The notes under the pieces: generated by a model | Told to the model about the DNA's origin: nothing | Databases searched by the model: none | What the model saw: the letters and a program-made list of their open reading frames with translations, nothing else | Part shown: one piece after another, positions 6,997 to 7,877 of the stretch | Numbering within the stretch: the first letter of the stretch is position 1 | How the letters are laid out: each line of letters opens with the position of its first letter | Translations under genes and position numbers: made by a program | NCBI GenBank assembly: GCA_003168315.1 | Contig: PMSP01000206.1 | Span: forward strand, 1-7,877 | Reading direction: 5' to 3' | Source of the DNA: Opitutaceae bacterium | Lineage (GTDB): Bacteria > Verrucomicrobiota > Verrucomicrobiia > Opitutales > Opitutaceae | Length of the DNA stretch: 7,877 nucleotides

Positions 6997-7877
6997 TCAG
7001 TGGGGCGTGCGTGCGGCCTTCAGGGCTTCCCTGGCCTGGGCAAACGCCGCCGCATCCTGAGGATTCGCGAAATAGGGTGTCAGGGCCTCCGGGTTTGGGG
7101 GATCTTGGCCCTGATTGTTGGCCCTGTAAGCAGTGACCGCCTTGTTCACGGCGGGCCCGACGCTGTTCATCTGTTCCTGCGCGCGTTCTACTTCGGACGG
7201 GGGGTCGGTAATCTGCGTCGTTGTGGCGCCCGACGGATCATACGTGACGGTTGTCCCGTCGGGCGTCGTGACCGTCATGACCTGCCCGGCGCCCATTGAC
7301 AGCCCGGAATAGTCCTCCCCGGCCACGGTCTGCAGTCGCCGGATGTAGCCGTTGTCGCCAACCAATATGTCAACAGATTCAGGGTCGGCATTTTTCTCGA
7401 GCCTGTACTGGCTGCGGGCGGCATCGATCTGCCGCAGATTATTCATGATGGTCTGCTTTAGCTCCCGCCGTGTCATTCCGATTGAGAGGTTCTTGGCCGG
7501 CGCAGGTGCTGCGGGCTTGGCCTCGGCGAGCTTGGCATTGCTGGCGGTCAGTTGGGCATTGATCGTGTTCAGCTGGACGTTGGCCGCATCGACACGGTCC
7601 AACTGCGCCTGGAGCTCCGCGTTCGATTGCTGAAGGGAGGCAATCGCGCGCGCCTGCGCGGGATTCTCGAGCACCGGTTGGTCACTGGACGCGGTATGCG
7701 CGGAGCGCCCGAAGTACGTCCCGGCTCCGAAGGCGAGTAGTCCGCCGACGATTACAATGGCTACGGTTTTTGTGGTCATAATTGTGGTGAGTGAACTCGC
7801 AAGCCCGATTGCAGCCCCGCTTCCGGCGACCGAGGCGGCCGCCACCGACGACGCGAGGCCGGCGGGAGCCGAAATCA
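6997..7877 (-). CDS. C-terminal part of a membrane-anchored, coiled-coil protein with pilin-like module; probably the C-terminal extension of an ECF/sigma-70-family protein
   Basis: The frame is open to the right edge, so the N-terminus is missing or begins exactly at the edge (the last codon is incomplete, NTG). Visible from the edge: an Ala/Ser/Gly-rich segment beginning ISAPAGLASSV (7777-7875); a single TM helix TVAIVIVGGLLAFGAGTYF (about 7710-7767); a coiled coil rich in Gln, Leu and Asn (about 7520-7665, SLQQSNAELQAQLD and NTINAQLTASNAKLAE); a Pro/Ala linker; a pilin-like stretch NNLRQIDAARSQYRLEKN...GYIRRL (about 7300-7464); and a C-terminal module VTAYRANNQGQDPPNPEAL-TPYF (7000-7190). 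From memory, the Ala-rich lead-in, TM and final module resemble C-terminal extensions of sigma-70-family factors in Verrucomicrobiota, and the NNLRQIDAA module resembles pseudopilins of that phylum. An alternative is a separate protein starting at the ATG at 7777-7779, but no Shine-Dalgarno is visible there. The sigma domains themselves are not in the window, so that part is inference. Confidence 0.65.
   Translation of the reverse strand, partial: ISAPAGLASSVAAASVAGSGAAIGLASSLTTIMTTKTVAIVIVGGLLAFGAGTYFGRSAHTASSDQPVLENPAQARAIASLQQSNAELQAQLDRVDAANVQLNTINAQLTASNAKLAEAKPAAPAPAKNLSIGMTRRELKQTIMNNLRQIDAARSQYRLEKNADPESVDILVGDNGYIRRLQTVAGEDYSGLSMGAGQVMTVTTPDGTTVTYDPSGATTTQITDPPSEVERAQEQMNSVGPAVNKAVTAYRANNQGQDPPNPEALTPYFANPQDAAAFAQAREALKAARTPH

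Noticed and set aside
1..7877. tRNA, rRNA, CRISPR arrays, transposases or att-type direct repeats
   Set aside because: Scanning by eye found no regularly spaced repeats, tRNA-like cloverleaf, rRNA-like blocks or transposase motifs. A computed search could still find weak cases.

Overview
The window is a GC-rich bacterial segment carrying carbohydrate-active enzymes and one probable regulatory protein. Best guess for the source is the Verrucomicrobiota (for example Opitutales-like bacteria). This rests mainly on the last gene, whose TM/coiled-coil/pilin-like layout and C-terminal AYxANNxGQxPxxPExLxPYF module resemble, from memory, C-terminal extensions of sigma-70-family proteins in that phylum. 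The dense set of secreted plant-polysaccharide hydrolases agrees with this. Taxonomy is inference; no rRNA or marker gene is present.

Layout. (1) 1-462, + strand: 3' end of a large glycoside hydrolase, with a C-terminal sugar-binding beta-sandwich of the GH106/GH2 type. (2) 503-1900, +: a secreted GH28 polygalacturonase-like enzyme, probably co-transcribed with gene 1. (3) 1906-4623, -: a secreted multidomain GH2 glycosidase of the beta-galactosidase type, convergent with GH28 and only 5 bp from it. (4) 4624-5025: a divergent intergenic region with a strong 43-nt hairpin that contains a tandem 8-bp repeat. (5) 5026-6987, +: a probably cytoplasmic GH13 alpha-amylase/branching-enzyme-like protein with all four GH13 motifs intact. 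(6) 6997-7877, -: the C-terminal part of a protein with an Ala-rich segment, a TM helix, a coiled coil and a pilin-like module, running off the right edge.

How they fit together. The rhamnosidase-like fragment, GH28 and GH2 make sense as a pectin/rhamnogalacturonan-degrading group: GH28 cuts the galacturonan or RG-I backbone, a rhamnosidase removes rhamnose, and GH2 trims galactose-type side groups outside the cytoplasm. The GH13 enzyme lacks a signal peptide, is visibly less GC-rich, and more likely acts on intracellular alpha-glucan. It may be an unrelated neighbour. No transporter, sensor or SusC/D-type gene lies in the window.

I found no clear new defence, mobile or RNA system. The points most worth checking are the altered catalytic motifs in GH28 (GHG to GQG) and GH2 (GNE to GNT), the architecture of the right-edge protein, and the hairpin in the divergent region.
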